Notes under the pieces: generated by a model
Told to the model about the DNA's origin: nothing
What the model saw: only the letters and a program-made list of their open reading frames with translations
Databases searched by the model: none
Shown: piece after piece, positions 12,543 through 24,900 of the stretch
How the letters are laid out: the number at the start of each line of letters is the position of its first letter
Numbering within the stretch: position 1 is the first letter of the stretch
NCBI RefSeq assembly: GCF_018143015.1
Contig: NC_054747.1
Coordinates: forward strand, 124,001-188,000
DNA from: Lytechinus variegatus
Lineage: Eukaryota; Echinodermata; Echinoidea; Temnopleuroida; Toxopneustidae
DNA: 64,000 nucleotides
Direction of reading: 5' to 3'
Translations under genes and position numbers: made by a program

Positions 12543-13713
12543 CAGTGGCGTACCGTGGGTCATGGCATTGGGGGGGGGGGGGCACCAGCAAAAATTTTGA
12601 GTCACTAAGTGAGCGCGCGAAGCGCGCCCAGTTGCTGGGTATTCTGACCTATTAGAGACATTTTAAGGACAGTGCCATCAAACGGAAATGTCTCTCACTG
12701 GTCAAATAATGCGAACGCGAAGCGCGAGCTTAAAATTTTTGGTATTCAGACCTAAAAAAGGACATTGTAATTAATCTTTTGTTATTATGATACGTACGTG
12801 TCTCGCTAAATAATGCGAGCGCGAAGCGCGAGCTGAATTTTTTGTAAATATTGACCTCCAAATAGAAAGATTTTAAGGACTATATTCTAGGAATCCATTA
12901 AGATTATACACATCTCACCGTAGTAATCTAATGCGAGTGTCAATAAGCGCTTGCTTATTTTGTTAGGATTGCATCTAAACATGCACATAAAGCATTATGA
13001 TTAACATACCCATCTCACTAATCAAATCCTGCGAGCGCGAAGAGCGAGCTGAAAATTTAGGAAATTCAGAACTGAAGAGGGGCTTTTTAAGGCTTGTTCG
13101 TAGAAATCCACGAAGACCATACATAGTTTACTAACCAAATGATGCGAGCGCGAAGCGCGAGCTGAAAATTTTTGATATTCAGATTAGAAAAAGGGACATT
13201 TTAAGGACTGATTCTAGGAATTCATATTTCACCAATCCATTACTGCGAACGTGAGCACGGACAGGAAATGTTTTATAGTAAGACCTTAAAATGGGGCAAT
13301 CACTATAAGTAGTCATGAAAAAGAAGCATACTATTGTACATAAAACAATAATATTAAACTCGAAGTGCGAGGAAATGTATTTGGCAGTTTGGTGTATATT
13401 GACTTGCAAACGGGAGGTTTTAGTATAGCATGATTATATTTCTCGGTATTATACAGAAAATGCGAGCACCAGGAACAATGAAGACATAGGCCCTGAGCAA
13501 ATTATGTCTTATAAAGTTATGAAAAAAATGTTTCTTATGTAATATAACATAACATAATTATGATATAATATAACATTATAATGAACAGTAAGGTCTTCTT
13601 TCCCACTACGTTTCTCTTCCTTTCTCCCTCTTTTTCTTCTTCTCTCCGTTTTTTTTTGTCAGCCGATTGGGGGGGCACGTGCCCCCCCATGCCCCCCCGT
13701 AATTACGCCACTG
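12543..13713 (+). mobile_element. 1.17-kb nonautonomous hAT-like transposon
   Basis: Starts CAGTGGCGTA and ends TTACGCCACTG. TCTATCAT flanks it exactly (12535-12542 and 13714-13721). The interior is a degenerate array of about 110-bp units, each with a version of GCGAGCGCGAAGCGCGAGC (near 12609, 12712, 12815, 13030, 13143, 13246, 13361) followed by an AAAATTTTTGATATTCAGA-like segment and GGGACATTTTAAGGAC. The repeated CGCGAAGCGCG palindrome is a candidate transposase-binding site by analogy with hAT subterminal repeats (inference). No transposase frame. Confidence 0.85.
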
Positions 13714-13721
13714 TCTATCAT

Positions 13722-15140
13722 GTTCGTTATTCTGTACAAACAGTTAAACTCAATAGTTTTTAGATCGGTATATAAGATTTAAACAAAATATGGGTTGTGC
13801 TAAAGTTGCGCTTGCAATGATTGATTGTGTATATACGTGCGAATATCAAGATCACTTAATTTTTGAATTTCCTCTGGTATTTCCTGTGCTCATAATACCA
13901 ATGAGAAGAATATGCTCATATAGTATTCAAATTTCAATCCGGGATCCTTACAAGACACATACTTGTACCCAAAAATAGCTCTTCGAATAGCCGACCGGGA
14001 AAATGTGTTGATGTGTCCATGATGTGACTGATCTGTATACCGCCTCGAGTCCCCTTCCCATGTAAAAATTTTCGTCATTTTTATCACCACATAATCTTGC
14101 GGCGGATATTTCTCTCTCTCTCTCTCTTTTTTAATGAGAACGTCATTAAAAATCAATCAACAACAATACAGACGCGATTTTAGGGGGGCTTCAGTCCCCA
14201 AAGCCCCCCCCCCCGAAAAAAAAATCGACCACAAAGAGAAAAAAATAGATATAGGCCCTGTTCGCGTGTGTATTGACAAATGCATTATTCTATTTCCATG
14301 TCGTCAACTGCTCTAAAATCAAGGCTTTTATATGTTATTCAAATTCGAAAGTTTCTTTCTCGTTCGGTTGCTCCCTCGCCACATGACATCTAAATGCAGG
14401 GTGCGAGACTATAGGAAGGCGACGATCTCCTGCAAGTACTAGTAGTATAGACTGCCTTGCAAGCGCTTGCAACTTTTTTTGCCAAACTAACCTCCCTAGT
14501 ATTGCTAGTATACTTCAACCAGCACGAATATTATAATAGTCAACTGTGTTTTGTCAAAAGTGCTCAGAATTTTAGTAAATTTTTGGCATATTTTTTATAT
14601 AGAAAATTGCTCTGTCGCTATTTACTCCCTGATTGAGGCTTAACTTATGAAAACAAATAGTTTAGACAAGAGTCAGGACTGTCCATCCATCTTTCAGAAG
14701 ACGAGATGGATTTGAGTGTCAAAAAGAATTCGGCGCGCCTGGGTGCATATACAGGGTCCCGTTTTATAACGACTTGCTATGATAATTCTACAAGTAACTA
14801 TCATCCAATTAAATTGAAGGATTTCAGTAGCTTTAAAGCCTTTAATCTGTTATTCGAAAAATTGTTATTACTTTAAAACAAGTGTTATGAAACTGTTACA
14901 AGAATTTTGCAAAAAAAATGAAGCACATCGAAAAAATGACAATTTTCATATGTTTAAATAGCATTATTTTGCCACGTTTGATGGTTTCTCTGTAGCACTT
15001 TCAGATGTTTTATTGAACACATTCTTTTGCAATGGATTTATAAATATTTCATTTTATCAAAAAGGGCAAGGCAAATCGACACTCAGGGCAGTGATCGTTG
15101 CTCTAAAACAATGTTGTACTTTTATTTGGATGTCACGGTG
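13722..15140. other. Non-coding stretch with small repeat debris
   Basis: Contains a (CT)n run at 14110-14128 and a poly-C-tipped repeat fragment at 14176-14225 (GGGGGGCTTCAGTCCCC...). No splice-consistent coding exon was found. Confidence 0.4.
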
Positions 15141-15220
15141 CTCTAAATGCTAGATGTCACTTTTTTAGAAATTCTCACTGGTCACACCATTCCTCGTAAT
15201 ATTTTTTCCTGCCATGTACA

Positions 15221-15388
15221 GGGGCCGCGGAACCGAGGGGGGGGGGGGGGCTGGGGGCTTCAGCCCCACGTTTTTTCCCAAAACCGTGTACAAAAACGTA
15301 AAAATTACCATATGATTGTGATTTATAGCATGGTCACCCCCCCCCCCCCCTCCCCACTTTGAAAACGTACTGCTCAGCGGCCCCTATA
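15221..15388. mobile_element. Small poly-G/poly-C-tipped TIR element
   Basis: Ends CAGGGGCCGCGGAAC and CTGCTCAGCGGCCCCTA are inverted-repeat-like, with internal poly-G and poly-C runs. The target duplication is not clean, so the limits are approximate. Confidence 0.5.
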
Positions 15389-15893
15389 CGTACCTTTTAA
15401 TTTTGAGAATATCACTCTTGAACAAAAAAAAAACGCCTGGAAAGATCAATATAACTCTACCCATAAGCAGCAATTATGTAATAAACCACTATAGAAAAAT
15501 TCTCAATCCCCCCCCCCCCCACAAGGTGAGATACAGCTGGCCTATACCCCGGGCCTATACTTTGGTCAACGAACACAAAAGAATGCGATCTACCACAAAA
15601 AGCCATTTGTGTGTATCGTTGGTTTGTTTGTATACAAAAGCCACGTGCGTTAAGCACCTGTGTGTATAACCATGACCGATCAATGGGTATGGGTACAGCC
15701 CATAGAGTTAAATACGTGTTTAGGTTTATATAACTCTATGGTACAGCCTGGGTTTAGTGCGCACAGCTACCGGTACATTTGTTTGTAAACAAAACCACGT
15801 GTAGCCGGCCTGGAGCTGCTTAATTGGCACCCTCCCATTTTCTTAGATTTATTTTGATCCAGCTCATGTCAAGCTATTTTTTTCTTGGTGAAG

Positions 15894-15926
15894 ATGGTTA
15901 ACTGCGTTGTTTGTTACAACAAATGA
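15894..15926 (+). promoter_or_regulatory. Upstream ORF overlapping the start of the acidic-repeat gene
   Basis: ATG at 15894 opens a 10-codon frame (MVNCVVCYNK) whose TGA stop overlaps the first in-frame ATG of the following exon in an ATGA arrangement. If transcribed, it could limit or couple initiation downstream. The leader itself has not been shown to be transcribed. Confidence 0.4.
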
Positions 15927-18900
15927 TAGCAATGTCTATGAAGAGAAAACGAATATACGACGGTGACGAAGCACGGCAGCTTTTTGAAGCGCTGTATTTT
16001 ACAGACCCCGCAACGACTGACACCGGCACCGAGTCAGAGTCCGCGTCCGAGACTGGTCTTAGGCTCTGCCTGAGCTCTGACTCAGAGTCCAACACTAGTT
16101 CCGATGATGATGAGCATAGTCTTGGACATGGACAATCAGCATCATCTACGATCACCAACATCGTCAGTCAGTCAGAAGACGTCACTGATGATAACGAGGT
16201 ATGAAGCCACAAATACATTGTAATACTAATAGTATACATTGGCCTATTAATTATTGCAGATCAGGGGACCGTTTCATCAACATTTTGTCTGACAAGTTGT
16301 AAGATCTGACAACTTTCTTTAATTCTGATTGGCTGAGAGGCACTGTTACTATAGTAACTGTCTGATAAAATGGGACTTGTCGGATAAAACTTACAACAAC
16401 TTCCAAGTTCTTTCAAAGTTTCATGAAACGCTCCCCTGGTCTAACTATCTTTAGGCCTAGATCTAAATTCTAAGTTAGAATAGATCTAGGTCTGTACTAT
16501 TATAGAAAAACAGGCATGTTTGGGCCAGGTGGGAGGGTAGCAGGGGCGGATCCAGCTCCAGCAAATAGGGGAGGGTGGCTTGAATTTTTTTTTTCACCCA
16601 TTTTTCCTCGATCCGCTGCTCAAAGAGTCGAAAAGTTGATTTTTGTGCCCTTTTTGTTTGTTTCTTTGAAGGGGTTGTCTCGGTGGCGTAATGAGCCCAA
16701 AATTTTGAGGGCTTGATTCGACATATCGCATAAATAAATTAGAAGTTGCGAGCAAAAATGTCAACATTGTAATTACAAAATTAAAAAATCAAGTTTGTCA
16801 TAGACTTTGACATAAAATTTTAGACCTATATTACACACTTATCCCTTTTCTCCCCATTTTCTTGGTCATGAAAGGGGGCGGGGGCATAATGCTGATGGGC
16901 CCAACAGTCATCTCTTAGCTTTATTTTCATGAAACAAAATTAAGAAATGTCATAATCTCATAAGCCCTATTTGAATAGCGTGAGCTTTACATTTTTTGAA
17001 TTTTCATGTATTTTGTCCTGAAAATTTAACATTATGGCAATGTTTGTGTATTAGATAATGTAACTAGATAATTACTGCGAGGGCGAAGCGCGAACAGAAA
17101 TTTTTATTATGGGTTCTAGCTTGATTGAAAAGGGACCTGTTACAGTTATTAAGGTGATACATATTTAAACATTTAGATAATGCGAACATTTTTTTACATT
17201 CTGACCTTAAGAAATTGTCAAAGTTGGAAAATTCTCAGCACTTTTTTAAATAAACGGTATAGGTATAAAAACTAAACAATTGAGATTTTTTTGAGATTTC
17301 AGACCTTAAAATGCGCATGTTTTGTAAATCATGAAAAAGAAAGTTCCTACATTAATAATGCGATGTGAGTGCAGACTGGATAATCCTAGCACGTTTTGAA
17401 TAAAGGTTAAGCTGCATATCTCAACAAACATGTGCGTGCGTTTTTGTTATCCGATTTTGATGAAATTTTCAGCATTTTGCTTTGTGAATTTTACTCTTTT
17501 TACTTAGATATAACATTTGAGCCTGGAGTATCCCTTTAATGGATTGTAATCATGCTCTTAAAGATAGGCTTATCCTTAGCCCCTGAAAAGAATGATGATG
17601 AAGAAAGAAAATATTTCATGCTTTGTACAGTCAAATATTTTTGTTATGGGTAGGCCTCACCCACATAAGCAGATATGCCTAACATGCTTACACCATATAA
17701 ATCCTTGGAAGTTGTCAAACTTACAAGCATTCTGAAAAAAAGTCACTGAAGTTTATTACAAATTTACACTTAAAAATAAACCAAGAGCTTCAGACTCAGT
17801 ATTTTGGTTGTTCCGCTGAATTTTATCTTGGCTCCACTCACCAATAAATGGTGGGAATTGTTAAGCAAATCCCCAGAAACAACAGTTATTCTTGTCTAAT
17901 TTTGATCATTACTGATGTCTAAATCATTGTGAAATCTGTGACTAGGTTTATGGATGCACAGTGAGTGATGCAGTATAAGTCTAAGTTGTAAGCTGCAATT
18001 ATTCTTCTTATACTGTAGGTAATAAATTCTGAACTGGAATTAATATCTGAGTGGTTTTATGCAAAAAAAATGATAATTAATCTTGCCAAAACCAATTATA
18101 TGATTTTTAGTAATTTATGTTTACCAGATAGTCTTTCAATTAGAATGTGCGATACAGATATTAAGAGTGTATCGTCATTACATTTTTTAGGAATAACAAT
18201 AGATAATAAGTTTACATTGAAAAATCATATTGATAATCTGTGCAATAAGCTTGCCATAAATATAGGGATTATGTATAGATTAAGATCATGTCCCAAGGAG
18301 ATTTTAAAACTGATGTATTATGCCATTATATATCCATACCTCAATTATGGTATTCTAGCATGGGGAAGGGCAAGTAGCATTCACATTTATAGATTATATA
18401 TTTTACAAAAACGTGCAATAAGAATCATGTCTCATGCTCCTTATCTTGCCCATACGAACCATCTATTTGCCGAATTGATGTTTTAAAATTTCATGATATT
18501 CATGCATTTCAAATTCTTATATTTATGTATTTATGTAAAAATAACCTCTTGCCAGATTATATCAAAACATTCTTTAAGTTCAATAGTGATTTCCATGGAT
18601 ACAACACAAGAAATGCAAAGGATTTTCATCTATCTAAGCCAAGACGCTCATCTTTTAAAAACTCAGTTTTATTTCAAGGACCACAACTCTGGAATTCTGT
18701 TTCTGTAGATGTTTCTTATAATGTATGGATTTTTATGAGCAAATAAATTGAAATTGAATTGAATAACCAATGCTATTTTTTACATATTCATTTTAGGTAG
18801 GACTTGAAGTGTTCAATTTGAAGAGGCAAGTGAAGGCAGGTCATTCAAGATTTCAGCTCCAAACAAGTGAAGCAGAACTTCAATCAGGTAGGCCCACGGT

Positions 18901-21900
18901 GTGTTGGCCACTGTTATGGGTATTGTGTACCACATTTTTGAATAACATTCAAATGTTAAAAGAAACCTTTTTATGATTCCGCTATAAATTTCAAGCTTAT
19001 CTGCTCACAATGCCGGTCTCCTGCGTTCATTAATTATTTTTATTCAATAAGTAAAGTTTATGCTCACATCGTTGTTTTGTATTCATTGTGTAATATGACT
19101 ATTGTTTATGTTATTGATTATTTTATATATATGGCATATCATTAAGTCACATTTTATATTTATTATTTAGATACAGAAATAAAAACAAGAAAAGAAACAA
19201 ATTACTGTAGATTTACACAATGTACTTGGTAAAGCTACATTTACCAATTTTACACGGAAACTATATTACTGTATTTATTATTTTCACTTACTACCTGACA
19301 AAACTAAAAAAGTAGAAGTTGATGATCAACACTTTGTGCAGATGGGGGGGGGGGGGGGGGTGGGGTGCTCTTGCCAAGACCAATAGAAAAAAAAAAGGAA
19401 AGATAGAATTGTGAAATATATTTTTTTCTTAATATTTTGTCAAATTATCTGCTCACTCGCAACTTTTTTTTGAGTTTTACACTAATACACCAAATCTAGC
19501 TCCGTCTAAGTTTTTGGCTCATTGTGCTGGTGATGATTATATATGATAAGATGATCTTTGAAGGTTTCCATTGAAACCTTGGTTATATGATAATTGGAGT
19601 ATATATCCAGGAATATCAGGGGGATTCATGGCTGTAAGCAAAGAAAGAAAAAATGGTTACATAGTATATAAATAACTTTTATCTGAATACTAAAAATTGG
19701 TTATTAGTGATCAATTAAGTTTAACTTTGAACATGTATTATGTTAACTGGCATTCCACTGATAATTAGACAAGTTAACTTTAGTCCAACAGATTTTTTGA
19801 TGAAATGATTGTTAGGTTTAAAGTTGATGGACAAAATGGCATGAGACTAAGTGAAGGTAGCCAATGGGAAGTGTTGCACACTGGCAGTAGACAAATTGGC
19901 AATTTACTGTTGTGCACATGTAAAAATTTTATTTAATGTATTCCACTGTACATTAATCAATTTAGTTTGGAAAGGCATGATATACACTTGTTTTAAAAGC
20001 TTTAATTGTGTCACCACAAACTTGGCCTCAATAGCTGTTAATTATATTAACAGGCAGTAGTGTCAAGCAGATACATATACATGTAAGTGCATTGATTTTT
20101 AATAATCTGCAAGCAGTGTTTAGAGTGAAAACAAATGTAGCTCTATGTGTAGCAGCTATTGTACATGTAGTTAAGTGTTTGGGCTTTAGGCCTAACAAGT
20201 ACACCTGTTCTATTGTCTTCTTATTAGTTGCCATCCTGTTTTCTTAACTAATCCTCTGCCAGTGGATAGTCTATTCATCTTGGCTCTATTGTTCTACAAG
20301 TGGCTCTTGAGTGTACAGTATAGCTGTACTATAGACAACCATCTACAGGGAATTGCATGTACATGTACATATAGCTCCCAATATACATGTAGCTGCTCTT
20401 CCAGCATCAAATTAAAAATTGGATTGATGTTTCTAACATTGATCAAAGTAACATGTCATGTCATATTCTCCAAAGAAGAGAACAGAAATTCACATGTAAT
20501 GGGAGTGTAATTTATCAACCAATTCTTAGCTCATTCGGCCCGAAGGGCATGATGAGCTTATGCCGTCGTCTGTTGTCCGTCCACAATTTCAAAATGCTAC
20601 TTCTTCGCCATTTCGAGTCCGATTTCAATTCTGTTTGCTTTATATGATAGCACTAGGTGGGGGATTCAAAACCTCTACACAGAATTTTAAAATTCATTAA
20701 ATATGCTAATTTATACACATTTTTAAAAATTCGGTTGACCAATTAATCTTTTGCTTCGATCTGGTAGAGCTTAATGAAGTTCACCAAACTTCTACACAGA
20801 ATTTTGAAATTTTTGACCAGAACAATTTTTATGCTAATTTATGCAAAATATATTTTTAAAAATTTGCATAAATACTTCTTCTTCATTATTTGTTGACTGA
20901 TTTTGATTTTATTTTCTTCCATCTGGTAGAGCTTCATGAGGTCCACCAATCTTCTACACAGAATTTTGAGATTTTGACTAGAACAATTTTTATGCTAATT
21001 TATGCGAAATTAATTTATTCATATTTTTAAAAATTCACATAAAATGCTTTTTCTTCTTTAATTGTTGACCGATTTTTACTTTTTTTTCTTCCATCTTGTA
21101 GAACTTTACGAGTTTCACCAAAATTCTACATAGAATTTTGAAATTTCTGTAGAAAATTACTTATGCTTTAGAACTTATTCATAAATCACAGAAAATGCCT
21201 CTACTTCTTTATTTGATGACAGATTTTGATATTTTATCTTACATCTGGTAGATCTTCATGAGGCCTCCAAAACTCTACACAGAATTTTGAAATTTTCAGT
21301 AGAAAATTGTTCATGCTAATTTATGCGAAATGTATTCATAAATCACAAAAAATGTTTTTCTCGATTTTTTGATCAATTTCAATGTTATTTGCTTTACATG
21401 ATAACTCGAGGTGGTGATACAAAATTTCAACATAGAATTTTGAAACTTATTAAATATGCTAATTTATTCATATTTTCAAAACTCACAAAAATTACTTATT
21501 TATTTGTTAATTAATTTTGATTATTTTTGTTCCATCTGAGAGCTACATGAGGTTCACCAAGGTTCTACACAGTGTTAAGAAAATTTGACTAGATAATTTA
21601 TTATTAATACCTAATTCATATGAAATTTATTCATAGATCACAATTAATGCTTCTATGTCATTTCTTCATCAAATTCAATTCTATGAATCCTCAATCTATG
21701 TCACCAATATAATTCACTACAGTGTCAACTGGGCTGAAATTAGAATTGTGTTAAATTTTGTTGTGAGATGCTGGATGAGCTCCACATCATTGATGTACTA
21801 GTTGTTTTCAGAATCAGATGGAGAGAAAGAGCTGTTTCAGAAGTAGATATTGTTTGAAATATTGATTATTTTTTTTACAATATGATTCAACAAACAAAAG

Positions 21901-24900
21901 ATAGAAATTATTTAAATGTCAAAATGAAAATTCACATGGAGTGTAATTTATCTCACTTTTTTCAGAATCAGATGGAGAAAAAAGAGCTGTTTCAGAAGTA
22001 GATTGGAACATTGATGAAGGTAAAGTACATGTATTGTTTGAAATAAAATAGTCTTAAGAATAATAAGGAATAATATGTCTTCTCGAGAATGATTAACTAT
22101 TCAAGTTTTACAATTAACTGATACAATTTACATTTTTGACTCGCCTGCGTAGTGGAGCGAGATATATCACTATTTCCGGCGTCGGCGACGTCGTCGTCAT
22201 CGTCAACAATTGTGTTGTACACCCAATAACTTTCAATAGCTTTGAGGTGGGATCACCAAATTTATACCAGAGGTCCATCTCCTGAAGGCACAGGTCAAGT
22301 TCGAATATGAGTCGAATTTGAATAAGGTCAAAGGTCAATGAACTTTCCATGACTGGCACTCTGCTGTGTTGTACACCCAATAACTTTCTATAGCTTCGAG
22401 CTCGAGGTGAGATCGCCAAATTCATAACAGAGGTCCATCTCTTGAAGGTGCCGGTCAAGTGCAAATGTGAGCTGAATTTGAAAAAGGTCAATGAACTTTC
22501 CATGACTGGCACTGTGCTGTGTTGTACACCCAATAACTTATATAGCTTTGAGCTCGAGGTGAGATTGCCAAATTCATAACAGAGGTCCATCTCTTGAAGG
22601 TCAAGTTCAAATGTGAGCTGAATTTGAATAAGGTCAAAGGTCAATGAACTTTCCATGACTGGCACTGTGCAGTGCCGTAGTTTACAATATGCTTTAACAA
22701 ACAAAAGATAGTATCAATTAAAACATTGAGATGGCATATTGAAAATTCACATGTAACTGGAGTGTCATGTATCTCACTATTTATTTTCAAAATCAGTGCT
22801 GTTTTAGGTCACACAGCTCATTAAATATGCGAGTTTATTTCCGCAAGATAACTTATGAAATATTTCACAGATTAAAAAAAACTTTGGTGTGTAGGTAGAT
22901 GACACTAAAATACAGGCAAAGATCAAATTAGGAGTCCGATGGTCATAGGTCACAACTCATTATATGCGAGTTGGTTTCAGCATGATAACTTACATGAAAA
23001 AATTCAATGGATAAAAAAAATTTGGTGATCGCACATTTACTGTGCATCTAAAGAATAGAACAGAACACCCCTTCTTTCATGTAAGCAGCAAACTCTACCA
23101 CCATATTGATTTAAGAAGATATTTTGCTAGTCATTTACTTTGTGTATTTCTTCTGTACATGTATTTTGATCACATTTATGTACATGTAACTTATTGCATT
23201 GTAAATATTGCAATTGGACAAAGGATATGATATGTGTAATTAGTTGGGTTTTTACTCTATTTTTCATCAATTTTTACTCATTTATATTTATTTACTCAAT
23301 TTTGAATTATAGTTTTGTCTTTACATTGTATAATTTTGTAAATTTTATGCCAAATAAATAATGATGAAAGGTCATATATACATGTACCTGCAAATATCTC
23401 ATTCTCACAATAACTTGAAAAATAATTAAAATTGATATCGAACGTGGTACAGTGTTTGCCAACCCTCTTGATATTATGATCATATAAGTGCAATGAGAGG
23501 TACTACAGTTAAATTAATCTTTTTACACTTTTCAGAATTAGATGGAGAGGAAAGACCTGTTTCAGAAGTAGACTGGCACAATGATAAAGGTTAGATATTG
23601 TTTGATACAATGGTTATTTTTTACAAAATGCTTTAACAAACAAAAGATAGTATCAATTAAAACATTGAAATGTCAAAATGAAAATATGCATCTAATTGGA
23701 ATGTAATTTATCTCACTTTTTTCAGAATCAGATGGAGAAAAAAGAGCTGTTTTGGAAGTAGATTGGAACAATGATGAAGGTAAAGTATTGTTTGAAATAA
23801 AATAGTCTTATAAATAATAAAGAATAATATGTCTTCTCCAGAATGATCAACTATTCAAGTTTTACAATTAACTGATAGAATTTACATTTTTATTCCCCGC
23901 AGATGTCTAGAGGGGACATTAAACATTGCCCCTGTCTGTCCATCTCCCCACTTGGTTTCTGTGCAATAACTCAAAAGATATTCAAATTTTTGTGTGTAGG
24001 TAGATGACACCTAAATGCAGGCTAAGTTCGAATTCTGAGTTACTTGTCAAAGGTCACAGCTCATTACATATGCGAGTTGGTTTCCGCATAATAACTTATG
24101 AAATATTTAACAGATAAATTAATTTCATTTTCGGAAATACAAACCTTTTCGAATTAACAAACCTCATATCGTTTTCGGAATGACGAACCTTCGGAATTAT
24201 GAACCTCATTTCGTTTTCAGACTAATGAACTTCGGAGTTATGGACCTTATTTCATTATCGGATTAACAACATTCAGAATTATGAACCTTTGGAAATATGA
24301 ACCTTCAGAATAACTGAACCTTCGAAATAATGAAGCTTCGGAATTACAAATGTATGTGAAAATTACAATATTGCAAGCTTTTCTTCCATTTTCCTAGCTT
24401 ACCAGATATTTAGATAAACTCACAAGTATTGAAAGTTTTGTTTTTGCATCACAGGCACCACATTTGATTACATGTAAAGGTGTATTGTTAATTATTTCAT
24501 TGTTGACGATCACATATTTTCCATAGGTTTATTAGCCCTTCCATTTGTTTATCTTTCTACACTTCAGAATCAGATGGAGAGGAAGGAGCTGTTTCAGAAG
24601 TAGTCTGGCACAGTGATGAAGGTTAGATATTGTTCCAAATAATCATCAATTTTTATGCCCCTGCAGACAAAGTCTAGAGGGGGCATTAAGTGTTGCCCTG
24701 TCCATCCGCTCCCCCCACCCACTTGGTTTCGCGCAATGGCTCGAAAAATATTTAATGGTTTCCAAAAATTGTTGGTGTGTAGGTAGATGACACAAAAATA
24801 AAACTAAGTTCGAATTCGGAGTCCACATGTGAAAGGTCAGCTCATTCAATATGAGAGACGATTTCTGTAAAATAACTCGAAAAATATTTGATTTATTTAA

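Noticed and set aside
15894..15926. THAP-domain protein start
   Set aside because: Only the first few residues resemble a THAP opening; the frame stops after ten codons and no further THAP motifs follow.
22114..22704. 196-codon minus-strand open frame
   Set aside because: It lies wholly over three ~150-bp direct repeats; the repeated peptide follows the DNA repeat and there is no splice or start support.
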